Positions 1 to 5,894 of a DNA stretch of 15,941 bases are shown in pieces. The position numbers and the translations under genes were made by a program. The stretch spans positions 1-15,941 of the forward strand of contig CAZCFA010000067.1 in NCBI GenBank assembly GCA_964497825.1. Reading direction: 5' to 3'. How positions within the stretch are numbered: position 1 is the first letter of the stretch; every line of letters starts with the position of its first letter. The stretch comes from RHKX01 sp964497825 (GTDB lineage: Bacteria > Actinomycetota > Thermoleophilia > Solirubrobacterales > 70-9). The notes beneath the pieces are model-generated. The model saw only the letters and a program-made list of their open reading frames with translations. It had not been told where the DNA came from and searched no databases.

Positions 1-722
1 TTGTTGTACTTGTGATGCCCGTAGCTCTTGGTGACGTACAGGATGTACTCGTGCGCCTTGATCAGGCGGTTACCGGCGGCACGGCCCCCCGACGGCGTCC
101 CGTAACTCCAGACGATCTCAGCCACAACGTTGCGGCGCCCGAACAGCGACTCGAGCATCGCGCGGACCAGGTGATTGACCTGGTACCCGACGTGTACGAA
201 AAGCGATCCTGACTCTGCGAGCAGGTCACGCATAAGTACGAACCGCTCTTGCAGCATCGCTAGGTAGGAGTCGGATCCCTTGCCCCATGTGTCGCGATAC
301 GCAACGGCTTCGAGTGCGGACTGGTCTTTGGCGAGAGTGTCGTTGCCGTCGCCCACAGCTAGCCTCATCGTGAAGTCCGCGTCGAGGTCAAACGGCGGAT
401 CGATGTAGATCACATCGATCTTGCCTTCGAACTCGGCCCGCAGCGACGCGAGAACCAGCTTGTTATCGCCCCAAATCAGGCGGTTCCGAAAGTCGTCGAG
501 ATGGGCGGTGTCGCTGTCGAAAAGGCTCCCTTGGGCCTCAGCGCGCGCGCGCGGCTCATCAATCGTCTCGATGCGCTGCATGGGCATAGCGAGAGCAGCA
601 GCATCAACGCCCCTTCGTGCCCCGTGCTCGTCGTACTTTCCCCCCCAGACTAGTTCCGTCTGGAGTTGCGAGAGGGGGTGCGGATAACCGGGGCCCCATG
701 CGGGTTCGCTGAATTCCTCCAT
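1..722 (-). CDS. DNA methyltransferase, N-terminal part (partial at window edge)
   Basis: About 240 N-terminal residues of a site-specific DNA methyltransferase of the N6-adenine/N4-cytosine class, which transfers a methyl group from SAM to DNA, often within a type III-like restriction-modification or phage-defence locus. The frame shows WGPGYPHPL near residue 10, ELVWGGKYDE, QRIETIDEPR, a DDFRNRLIWGDNK block, then YIDPPF (motif IV, catalytic), then AYRDTWGKGSDSYLAML and SGSLFVHVGYQVNHLV. Motif IV comes before any FxGxG SAM motif, as in a beta-type order; the rest lies left of the window. I start at the ATG at 722, which has GGAGA just upstream; the frame stays open further upstream to a TAG near 800, so a TTG start is possible. 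GC is clearly lower than in the chromosomal genes, fitting transfer on the neighbouring integrase-bearing element. No restriction subunit is visible here. Confidence 0.85.
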   Translation of the reverse strand, partial: MEEFSEPAWGPGYPHPLSQLQTELVWGGKYDEHGARRGVDAAALAMPMQRIETIDEPRARAEAQGSLFDSDTAHLDDFRNRLIWGDNKLVLASLRAEFEGKIDVIYIDPPFDLDADFTMRLAVGDGNDTLAKDQSALEAVAYRDTWGKGSDSYLAMLQERFVLMRDLLAESGSLFVHVGYQVNHLVRAMLESLFGRRNVVAEIVWSYGTPSGGRAAGNRLIKAHEYILYVTKSYGHHKYN

Positions 723-830
723 GCTCTCCAACCGTCGCTGTCCCAACTGCTGCCAGAGTGTCGCGCAACGCCCTAACGCTCTGACGCGTGGAAGCTAGCT
801 GGCTGCCTGGCGGAAGGGCAACCACGCGCC

Positions 831-887
831 GGATCGCTCAGGCGATCCCGATCGCCAGCGGACCGCATGCGATCTGTACTCGCATGC
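831..887. repeat. Cluster of inverted repeats between methyltransferase and integrase
   Basis: Three perfect inverted repeats are packed here. GGATCG/CGATCC lies at 831-836 and 843-848; GGCGATC-CC-GATCGCC at 841-856; and GCATGCGA/TCGCATGC at 865-872 and 880-887 with a 7-base loop. The first two overlap, so they are alternative structures. They lie upstream of the methyltransferase start and downstream of the integrase stop. A role as transcription stop, operator or recombination-accessory site is possible; none can be assigned from sequence. Confidence 0.5.
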
Positions 888-893
888 CAAGAA

Positions 894-910
894 CCCGCGC
901 TCGAAGCGGG
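894..910 (-). terminator. Possible hairpin terminator after the integrase
   Basis: CCCGC at 894-898 pairs with GCGGG at 906-910 around a 7-base loop, directly after the integrase stop codon (TAA on the minus strand, 912-914). There is no T-run, so it is only a weak intrinsic-terminator candidate. Confidence 0.35.
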
Positions 911-911
911 G

Positions 912-2114
912 TTATGAATCCGCCGCCGCTCCCGGCAAGGGTGACAACCTCGGCCCATCGGCGCCGGTCGCCAGAGCCTTCGACAAGCGATCCGCCGCGT
1001 CGACCTGCGGCACGTGGTGCACGTAGACCATCGTCGTCGCGATGTCGGCATGCCCCATGTACGCCTTCACATCAGAGAGGGGGAACACCTGCACCGCGAG
1101 CGTGCCGAAGGTATGCCGGAGGTCGTGGAACCGGATCCGCTTCAGACCCGCGCGCTTGCGAGCCGCGTAGAACCGCCGGCGCAGGGCCGAGTCGTCGAAG
1201 TGCTCGCCGACGTCGTTGCAGAACACGAGATCCTCGTCCCCTGCGAAGTGCTCACGACGGCTCAGCCCGTCGAGAGCGCGCGCCACCTGGTCGATCATCG
1301 GCACGCTGCGGACACGCCCCGACTTCGGCGTGCCCTCCTCGCGCTCGACGTACGACCGTCGGACGTGAACCAGCCGCTTTCCGAAGTCCAAGTCTCGCCA
1401 GCGCAAGGCGCGTAGCTCCCCGAGGCGTAGCCCTGCGTACGCGGCGGTCGCAAACAGCGCCCCGTCCTGCTCCGAGCTTGCGGCCCGCACGAGCGCCTCA
1501 ACGTCCTCAGCAGAGAGGACGTCGAAGTCCCCTGAGCGACGTGCCGGCTGACGCTCCACCCCCGCTGCCGCGTTCGCCGACAGCCCGTAGACCCGCTGCG
1601 CGCGCTTCAGGATGCCGTGGATCAGGGCGAGGTACTTGTTGATCGTCCGTGCGGAGAGCTCGCCCTCCACGACGAGCCGGGCGCGGAAGGCGTCGATGTG
1701 GCCGCTCGTGACCTCCTCGAGCGGCGCCGGTCCCAGCGCCGGTACCAGGACCTTGTCGACCACGATCCGGTAGTCCCGGACAGTCGAGGGGCGCCGCTTG
1801 CGGTCATGCTCGATGTAGCGCAGCCATTCGGCTGCGGCATCGGCGAACGTCGTTCCGGCGACCGGTCGCCTCGGCGCGATCAGCTGGCCACGGCGGGCCT
1901 CGGCCAGGATCTCGTCGAGCATCCGCTGAGCTCCTTGCTTCGTCAAGTGCCCCGCGGTTGGCCGCCCTCTTCCCTTCCACGCCTTCCCCAGCACCCGCTT
2001 GTGCTGGCCCCCGGCATCGCGCCACTTCGCCACCCAGCGATCGCCCGACTTGCGCGGCATGCGGAAGATGTGGCCGCTGACGGGAGCCGGGCGAAGATCA
2101 GATAGCTGCGACAC
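912..2114 (-). CDS. Tyrosine recombinase / phage-type integrase
   Basis: A 400-residue site-specific recombinase that would insert and excise the element at the adjacent tRNA-derived site. An N-terminal AP2-like arm-binding segment (RKSGDRWVAKWRDAGG) is followed by a SAM-like core-binding domain (TFADAAAEWLRYIEHD to about residue 180) and a C-terminal catalytic domain. The catalytic set looks complete: Arg230 in GLRLGELR, Lys264 in GTPKSGR, His330 and Arg333 in FHDLRHT, His355 in YMGH and the nucleophile Tyr364 in TTMVYVHH. I prefer the GTG at 2114 because TACGCT lies 6 bases upstream, the leaderless pattern seen throughout this window; a GTG at 2129 is in frame 5 codons earlier and an ATG lies at 2060. 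It is transcribed away from the tRNA fragment. It appears intact and is probably active. Confidence 0.95.
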   Translation of the reverse strand: MSQLSDLRPAPVSGHIFRMPRKSGDRWVAKWRDAGGQHKRVLGKAWKGRGRPTAGHLTKQGAQRMLDEILAEARRGQLIAPRRPVAGTTFADAAAEWLRYIEHDRKRRPSTVRDYRIVVDKVLVPALGPAPLEEVTSGHIDAFRARLVVEGELSARTINKYLALIHGILKRAQRVYGLSANAAAGVERQPARRSGDFDVLSAEDVEALVRAASSEQDGALFATAAYAGLRLGELRALRWRDLDFGKRLVHVRRSYVEREEGTPKSGRVRSVPMIDQVARALDGLSRREHFAGDEDLVFCNDVGEHFDDSALRRRFYAARKRAGLKRIRFHDLRHTFGTLAVQVFPLSDVKAYMGHADIATTMVYVHHVPQVDAADRLSKALATGADGPRLSPLPGAAADS

Positions 2115-2144
2115 GCTCGCAGCGTACACGCCTGGGAGGCGCTA

Positions 2145-2227
2145 TTGGGTCCCGAATAGGTCCCAAACTCATCAGATCGGACGTGACCTCAGAGGATCTG
2201 ACCCGCTTGAACAAGCCGGGCTTGAAC
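2145..2227. repeat. Repeat-rich spacer between integrase and attachment site
   Basis: GGTCCC occurs at 2148-2153 and 2159-2164 (11-base period, within a TTGGG...CCCAA inverted repeat, 2145-2166), and again at 2315-2320 on the far side of the tRNA fragment. TCAGATC/GATCTGA form an inverted repeat at 2172-2178 and 2195-2201. GCTTG-AA-CAAGC is a perfect inverted repeat at 2205-2216, and GCTTGAAC is directly repeated at 2205-2212 and 2220-2227. Short repeats beside an integrase gene and a core site are what arm-type binding sites for integrase or excisionase look like. That role is inference. I see no gene in this spacer. Confidence 0.45.
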
Positions 2228-2247
2228 CCTCCAACAATCGCCACAGG

Positions 2248-2294
2248 GCGGAATCATAACCCGCGTGTCGGGGGTTCGAGTCCCTCCTCCGGCA
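2248..2294 (+). other. Attachment site: 3' half of a tRNA(CAT)
   Basis: This is the 3' part of a tRNA only. The anticodon stem GCGGA (2248-2252) pairs with CCCGC (2260-2264) with one A-C mismatch around the loop ATCATAA, which holds anticodon CAT. The variable segment is GTGTC (2265-2269). The T-arm is GGGGG-TTCGAGT-CCCTC (2270-2286). The 3' acceptor strand is CTCCGGC (2287-2293), followed by discriminator A2294 and no encoded CCA. The bases before 2248 contain neither a D-arm nor the GCCGGAG needed to pair with the acceptor strand, so this is not a functional tRNA gene. A 3' tRNA half next to an integrase gene is the usual footprint of att recombination; the intact tRNA-Met-type gene should lie at the other end of the element, outside the window. 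Confidence 0.75.
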
Positions 2295-2409
2295 TCGAGA
2301 AGTCCCTGGAAATCGGTCCCTTTCGGCTAACGGTTGGCGCAGCCGTTCGGAGGCCGCCCACGTCGCGCCCACGGGAACGGGCGGCCGCCGCGCGATCTGG
2401 CTCCGTCCC

Positions 2410-2523
2410 CGAACCGCCTTGGCGTGGGACGAGGATCGCGGTCGTGCGCTTCTCAAGGTCGAGCGCGCGCGCCTGCCAGTCGGTGAGCGGGTGGCTGACC
2501 ATCGCGGCGAAGGCGGCGAGGGA
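2410..2523 (-). pseudogene. Possible remnant of a phage terminase large subunit
   Basis: In one minus-strand frame this stretch encodes LAAFAAMVSHPLTDWQ, then ARALDLEKRTTAILVPRQGG. The PLTDWQ and VPRQGG elements resemble the adenine-binding Q motif and the start of the Walker A loop of phage terminase large subunits. The similarity breaks off where GKS would be expected. An adjacent frame just upstream (GRLTFATTLSALLGRPDG, about 2525-2590) also looks terminase-like, implying a frameshift. If real, it is a decayed fragment of an older phage integrated at the same tRNA. The rest of 2295-2660 shows no convincing gene. Recognition is by eye only. Confidence 0.35.
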
Positions 2524-2667
2524 GTTTCGAGCCGTCGGGACGGCCGAGGAGCGCGGAGAGGGTCGTCGCGAAGGTGAGCCTGCCCCACTGCCGCTGAAGC
2601 GTGAGGCCGTCGCAACTCGGCGACGAACGATCAAAGCCTCCCTCAAAATATCTGAAAGTTGATCCGA

Positions 2668-2679
2668 ATTCTGTAGAAT
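2668..2679 (+). promoter_or_regulatory. Candidate promoter/operator of the carbonic anhydrase gene
   Basis: ATTCT-GT-AGAAT is a perfect inverted repeat in an AT-rich patch, and its right half contains TAGAAT (2674-2679), a good -10 hexamer about 36 bases before the ATG at 2715. No clear -35 hexamer is present at the expected spacing. The overlap of palindrome and -10 suggests a repressor site or simply a -10 with fortuitous symmetry. Confidence 0.4.
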
Positions 2680-2714
2680 CAGCGCCCCGGACAGCCCCTT
2701 ACGAAGGAGAGTGA

Positions 2715-3206
2715 ATGAGCGTCACCGACGAACTCACGCAGAACGCCCAGCGCTACGCGGAGCGCTTCGACCACGGCCAGCTGGCCCTGCCGCCCGCCAA
2801 GCGGGTGGCCGTCCTTGCATGCATGGACGCGCGGCTCGACCCCTACGCGCTGCTCGGCCTCAGCGAGGGTGACGCGCACGTGATCCGCAATGCCGGCGGG
2901 GTGGTCACCGATGACGCGATCCGCTCGCTGGCGATCTCCCAGCACCTGCTCGGCACCGAGGAGATCGTGCTGATCCACCACACCGACTGCGGCATGCTCA
3001 CCTTCGAGGACGACGAGCTCGCCGCCCGCCTCGAGGAGGCGAGCGGCGCGCGGCCGCAGTGGCGAGCCCATGCGTTCTCCGACCTCGAGGAGGACGTCCG
3101 CGATGGGATCGCCGCGATCGAGGCCAGCCCGTTCATTCCGAATACCGACGCGGTGCGGGGGTTCGTCTTCGACGTTGGCAGCGGCGAGCTGCGCGAGGTC
3201 GGCTGA
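2715..3206 (+). CDS. Beta-carbonic anhydrase
   Basis: A 163-residue zinc enzyme that interconverts CO2 and bicarbonate in the cytoplasm. The sequence closely follows the short beta-class form typified by mycobacterial Rv1284, which has the same length. Cys36, Asp38 and Arg40 lie in ACMDARLDPY; His89 and Cys92 lie in HHTDCGML. Cys36, His89 and Cys92 are the zinc ligands, and the Asp38/Arg40 pair is the class dyad. Also conserved are HVIRNAGGVVTDDAIRSLAIS and the C-terminal RGFVFDVGSGEL. The ATG is preceded by AAGGAGAG at good spacing, so the start is secure. It stands alone between the mobile region and a minus-strand operon, with a hairpin just after its stop. It is the first clearly chromosomal gene to the right of the integrative element. 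Confidence 0.95.
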   Translation: MSVTDELTQNAQRYAERFDHGQLALPPAKRVAVLACMDARLDPYALLGLSEGDAHVIRNAGGVVTDDAIRSLAISQHLLGTEEIVLIHHTDCGMLTFEDDELAARLEEASGARPQWRAHAFSDLEEDVRDGIAAIEASPFIPNTDAVRGFVFDVGSGELREVG

Positions 3207-3211
3207 GCCCG

Positions 3212-3228
3212 CGCCGAGAGGCTCGGCG
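3212..3228 (+). terminator. Hairpin after the carbonic anhydrase gene
   Basis: CGCCGAG (3212-3218) pairs perfectly with CTCGGCG (3222-3228) around an AGG loop, starting 6 bases after the stop codon. No T-run follows. The remaining bases to 3418 are GC-rich and I see no gene in them. Confidence 0.55.
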
Positions 3229-3418
3229 GGAAAGCAAGGCTGAGCGCTGGCGCGCGAGAACCCGAGCCGCGGGGCGCGGGTTGAGATCGGAGTCGTTGGA
3301 TCGGCGTCTCGGCGTCGGACGCGGAGCCGGTCGCTGCACGCCCTCTTCATCCCTTCGGGCTCGTCCGGCCAGCGCGATCGGGCGAGCGCGAAGTGGCGGG
3401 CGGCCGGGGCGCGGCTCC

Positions 3419-4129
3419 TTAGCCCGACTTCGCCTCGATCAGGAGCGCCTCGGCGGCGGCGAGCACGTTCCCGGCGGCGTCGAGCAGCGCTGAGCCGGCG
3501 AGGTTCTTGCGGCCGTCCTTCGAGATCGGCCAGGCGATCACGACGTGTTCAGCTCCGACCTCGGGAAGCTCGTCGACCCGCGTGGTGAATCGCGCCATGA
3601 ACGCGATCGGCAGCGTGTCCGGAAACAGCGCGAAGTAGGTCGGGCAGTCGAGCGCGGCCGAGACGAACTCGGGCGCCGCCCGGGCGCCGCCGTCGGCATC
3701 GGTCTCGGGGCCCGGGGTCCACGGCGAGGCGGCGACGTCACGGCCCTCGACGGCGCCGCCCATCACCCCGAACGCGTCCGCGCGGTCGCGGCCGCAGACG
3801 AAGCAGCGGCTGAAGGTGCCGCCGGACGCGCCGCGGTAGCGCTGCTTCGCCGCCCGCGCCGCCTCGATCCCGACCGGGTCGGGAACCTCGATCTCGAGCG
3901 CGCGCGGCCGCGCCTCGGCGACGAGCGTCGCGCCGTCGAGGACCCGGAGCCCGCCACCGTCGAGCTTCTCGACCGCGAGCTCGCGATCGAGCGGCACCGG
4001 CGAGCGCAGCGTGACCTCGGCGGGCTCGCCCAGTCGGATCGCGATCAGCCCGGCCGTATAGCCGCCCTGGCCGCTGTCGCGCGGTCCGTTGTAGCGGGCG
4101 GGAACGGTGATCGTGGCTTCGGCCGGCAC
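3419..4129 (-). CDS. Hotdog-fold (thioesterase-like) protein
   Basis: A 236-residue protein that looks like a double-hotdog, acyl-CoA-thioesterase-like conserved protein. It has an N-terminal YNGPRDSGQGGYTAGLIA segment (PxxGQGGY-type, near residues 13-30), a CFVCG motif near residue 108, then SAALDCPTYFALFPD and a last strand pair ending AAAEALLIEAK. The CxxC pair is the most distinctive feature; its role is unknown to me. No specific substrate can be assigned. The GTG at 4129 is chosen because TAGGTT lies 6 bases before it (leaderless pattern). It follows the methyltransferase gene on the same strand with a 42-base gap, so it may be expressed both with that gene and from its own promoter. 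Confidence 0.75.
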   Translation of the reverse strand: MPAEATITVPARYNGPRDSGQGGYTAGLIAIRLGEPAEVTLRSPVPLDRELAVEKLDGGGLRVLDGATLVAEARPRALEIEVPDPVGIEAARAAKQRYRGASGGTFSRCFVCGRDRADAFGVMGGAVEGRDVAASPWTPGPETDADGGARAAPEFVSAALDCPTYFALFPDTLPIAFMARFTTRVDELPEVGAEHVVIAWPISKDGRKNLAGSALLDAAGNVLAAAEALLIEAKSG

Positions 4130-4135
4130 CTTCGC

Positions 4136-4141
4136 AACCTA
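4136..4141 (-). promoter_or_regulatory. -10 element, leaderless start of the hotdog protein
   Basis: TAGGTT on the minus strand, with 6 bases to the GTG at 4129. The spacing places the transcript start at or next to the start codon. No -35 consensus is evident. Confidence 0.45.
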
Positions 4142-4171
4142 GCGCGGAGGCGCCGCGGCGGAGTCGGTCGT

Positions 4172-4873
4172 TCATGCGCTCCCTCGCGCGTCGGGCGGGA
4201 GGCGGCCGATCGTCATCAGGTACTCGCCCGGATAGGCGACGGTCCCGTCCGTGGCGGCGCCGTGCCGGCGGAACATCGCGGCCAGCTCGTCGCGCATCGC
4301 GGGCCAGCGCCCGTCGGGCTCGAGCAGCTCGCGGGCCTTGACGACGGGGCCGAACTTGGCCTCGTACATGGTGACCGCGGCCTCGACCGAGTCGAAGTGG
4401 AGCACGACCCGTTGCCGTTCGGACTGGAGCTCGACCCCGGTGCCCCCGAGCAGGTCGCGGAGGTGGTCCTCGGCGCCCCAGAGCGTCGGCGGCGGCCCGG
4501 GCGGCGGGGGCAGGTGCGCGGCCATGATGCGGAAGAACTCGCCCACGTTTCCCTCCGGAGTCCAGCTGCAGACCCCGAGCCGGCCGCCCGGCCGCAGCAC
4601 CCGGACGAGCTCGCGCGCCGCGCGCTCATGGCGGGGCGCGAACATCACCCCGAAGGTCGAGACCACCACGTCGAAGCTCCCGTCCTCGAACGGGAGCGCC
4701 TCGGCGTCGCCCGCCACCCAGTCGACCTCGACCCCGGCCGCCGCGGCCCGCCGGCGGGCCGCGGCGAACAGCTCCGGGGTCAGGTCCAGCCCGACCACCC
4801 GGGCGCCCGCCCGGGCGGCCGGAACGGAGGCGTTGCCGGTCCCGCACGCGACGTCGAGGACGTCCTCGCCCAC
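4172..4873 (-). CDS. Class I SAM-dependent methyltransferase (5' end disrupted)
   Basis: A cytoplasmic methyltransferase of the UbiE/Methyltransf_11 type with unknown substrate. SAM-binding motif I is VLDVACGTGN at the N-terminus, followed by VVGLDLTPELF (acidic post-I residue), GDAEALPFEDGSFDVV (motif II) and LVRVLRPGGRLGV (motif III). The frame given begins at a GTG, but family-like sequence continues upstream without a break (AARATWAAGDYDAIAEL, IWEVGERLAGRLDLQ) back to an ATG at 4996 with a GAGGGGAG ribosome site. That ATG is followed by AGC GAG and then TAA at 4987-4985. No ATG, GTG or TTG lies between the stop and the GTG at 4873. Either the gene carries a nonsense mutation at codon 4, or a rare CTG at 4978 is used. 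It is divergent from the HxlR regulator, which may control it. Confidence 0.85.
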   Translation of the reverse strand: MGEDVLDVACGTGNASVPAARAGARVVGLDLTPELFAAARRRAAAAGVEVDWVAGDAEALPFEDGSFDVVVSTFGVMFAPRHERAARELVRVLRPGGRLGVCSWTPEGNVGEFFRIMAAHLPPPPGPPPTLWGAEDHLRDLLGGTGVELQSERQRVVLHFDSVEAAVTMYEAKFGPVVKARELLEPDGRWPAMRDELAAMFRRHGAATDGTVAYPGEYLMTIGRLPPDARGSA

Positions 4874-5078
4874 CTGGAGGTCGAGGCGCCCTGCGAGCCG
4901 CTCGCCGACCTCCCAGATCAGCTCAGCGATCGCGTCGTAATCGCCGGCCGCCCAGGTGGCGCGCGCCGCCTCGTTCAGTGCTGCTTACTCGCTCATCGGA
5001 TCTCCCCTCGCTCGATGCCTCGCCGAGTCTCCGGCGCTCGAGGCCCGCGATCAACTGCAAGATCTGAAGCTCGGGCCC

Positions 5079-5084
5079 TACACT
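5079..5084 (+). promoter_or_regulatory. -10 element of the HxlR gene
   Basis: TACACT ends 18 bases before the TTG start, leaving room for the GGGGAGGAG ribosome site at 5089-5097. It lies in the 106-base divergent interval shared with the methyltransferase gene, where an autoregulating HxlR dimer would be expected to bind; no clear palindrome was found. Confidence 0.45.
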
Positions 5085-5102
5085 GCCCGGGGAGGAGAAG
5101 CG

Positions 5103-5810
5103 TTGCCCTCCGGCTACGGACAGTTCTGCCCGATCGCCCAGGCAGCGGAGGTGCTCAACGAGCGTTGGACGCTGCTGGTGGTTCGCGAGCTGCTGGCCGG
5201 GAGCACCCGCTTCAACGAGCTCCAGCGGGGCGTGCCGCTGATGTCGTCCTCGCTGCTCAGCAAGCGCCTGCGCGAGCTCGAGCGCTCGGGGATCGTCACG
5301 CGGCACGCGAGGGCCGGGGAGCGCGGGCACCGCTACGCGCTCACCGAGGCGGGGACGGCTCTCGGCCCGATCCTGTTCGCGCTCGGCACCTGGAGCCGCG
5401 ACCACCTGCGCCGGGAGATCACCGACGAGAACGCCGATCCGGCGCTGCTGATGTGGGACATGCAGCGCAACCTGCGGCTCGACCGCCTCCCCCAGGATCG
5501 GGTCGTCACCTTCTTCCGGTACCGCGACGCCCCCGAGGTCAAGCGGGCCTGGTGGCTGATCGCCGAGCCCACGGGCACCGATCTGTGCCTGTCCGACCCC
5601 GGTTTCGAGGTCGACCTCTCCGTCGACGCCGAGGCTCGGGCGATGTGCGAGGTGTGGATCGGCAGGCTCGAGCTGGGGGCCGCGCTGCGGTCGCGACGCG
5701 TGCGCGTGAGCGGCCCCGAGCACCTGGTCCGCAGCCTCCCGAGCTGGCTCGGGCTGAACGCGTTCGCCTATCCGGACCCGGCGGCGGAGTTCGCGGGGCG
5801 AGCGGGGTAG
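5103..5810 (+). CDS. HxlR-family winged-helix transcriptional regulator
   Basis: A 235-residue DNA-binding regulator. Residues 1-95 form the HxlR winged helix: the conserved Cys9 in QFCPIAQAAEVLNERWTLLV, the recognition part in RFNELQRGVPLMSSSLLSKR, and the wing in RHARAGERGHRYALTEAG. Residues from about 100 to 225 form a C-terminal domain of the SCP2-like type often attached to long HxlR proteins (MWDMQRNLRLDRLPQDRVV, then WWLIAEPTGTDLCL and DPGFEVDLSVDAEA), which may bind a hydrophobic ligand. I start at the TTG at 5103 because GGGGAGGAG is placed correctly and the domain begins immediately; the longer frame upstream runs into the divergent promoter. The gene faces away from the methyltransferase/hotdog pair, its likely targets. 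Confidence 0.9.
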   Translation: MPSGYGQFCPIAQAAEVLNERWTLLVVRELLAGSTRFNELQRGVPLMSSSLLSKRLRELERSGIVTRHARAGERGHRYALTEAGTALGPILFALGTWSRDHLRREITDENADPALLMWDMQRNLRLDRLPQDRVVTFFRYRDAPEVKRAWWLIAEPTGTDLCLSDPGFEVDLSVDAEARAMCEVWIGRLELGAALRSRRVRVSGPEHLVRSLPSWLGLNAFAYPDPAAEFAGRAG

Positions 5811-5880
5811 GCGGGAGCTCATGGACCTGGATCTTCCTGGTGACGATCCATCTCGCGTGAACCGGTCGTCCGGCATCGAT

Positions 5881-5886
5881 TAGGCT
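5881..5886 (+). promoter_or_regulatory. -10 element, near-leaderless start of the glycosyltransferase
   Basis: TAGGCT lies 8 bases before the GTG at 5895 and there is no ribosome site between them, so a leaderless or almost leaderless transcript is likely. Confidence 0.45.
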
Positions 5887-5894
5887 GGCGCGGG

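Noticed and set aside
2215..2294. Complete tRNA gene using GCCGGGC at 2215 as 5' acceptor strand
   Set aside because: The last positions do not pair, no D-arm exists between 2222 and 2247, and the length is wrong.
2172..2662. Small proteins across the tRNA fragment, with endings such as EEGLEPPTRGL or RRRDSNPRHAGYD
   Set aside because: These peptides are familiar artefacts of translating tRNA sequence; I kept only the terminase-like stretch upstream.
3738..4175. Frame starting ATG at 4175 overlapping the methyltransferase stop (ATGA)
   Set aside because: The overlap looks like translational coupling, but this frame is not the hotdog frame and its translation is Arg-rich without domains.
3545..5860. 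Very long plus-strand open frame opposite the hotdog and methyltransferase genes
   Set aside because: It is antisense to genes with clear motifs and its translation is Arg/Pro/Ala/Gly-rich without domains, as expected in GC-rich DNA.
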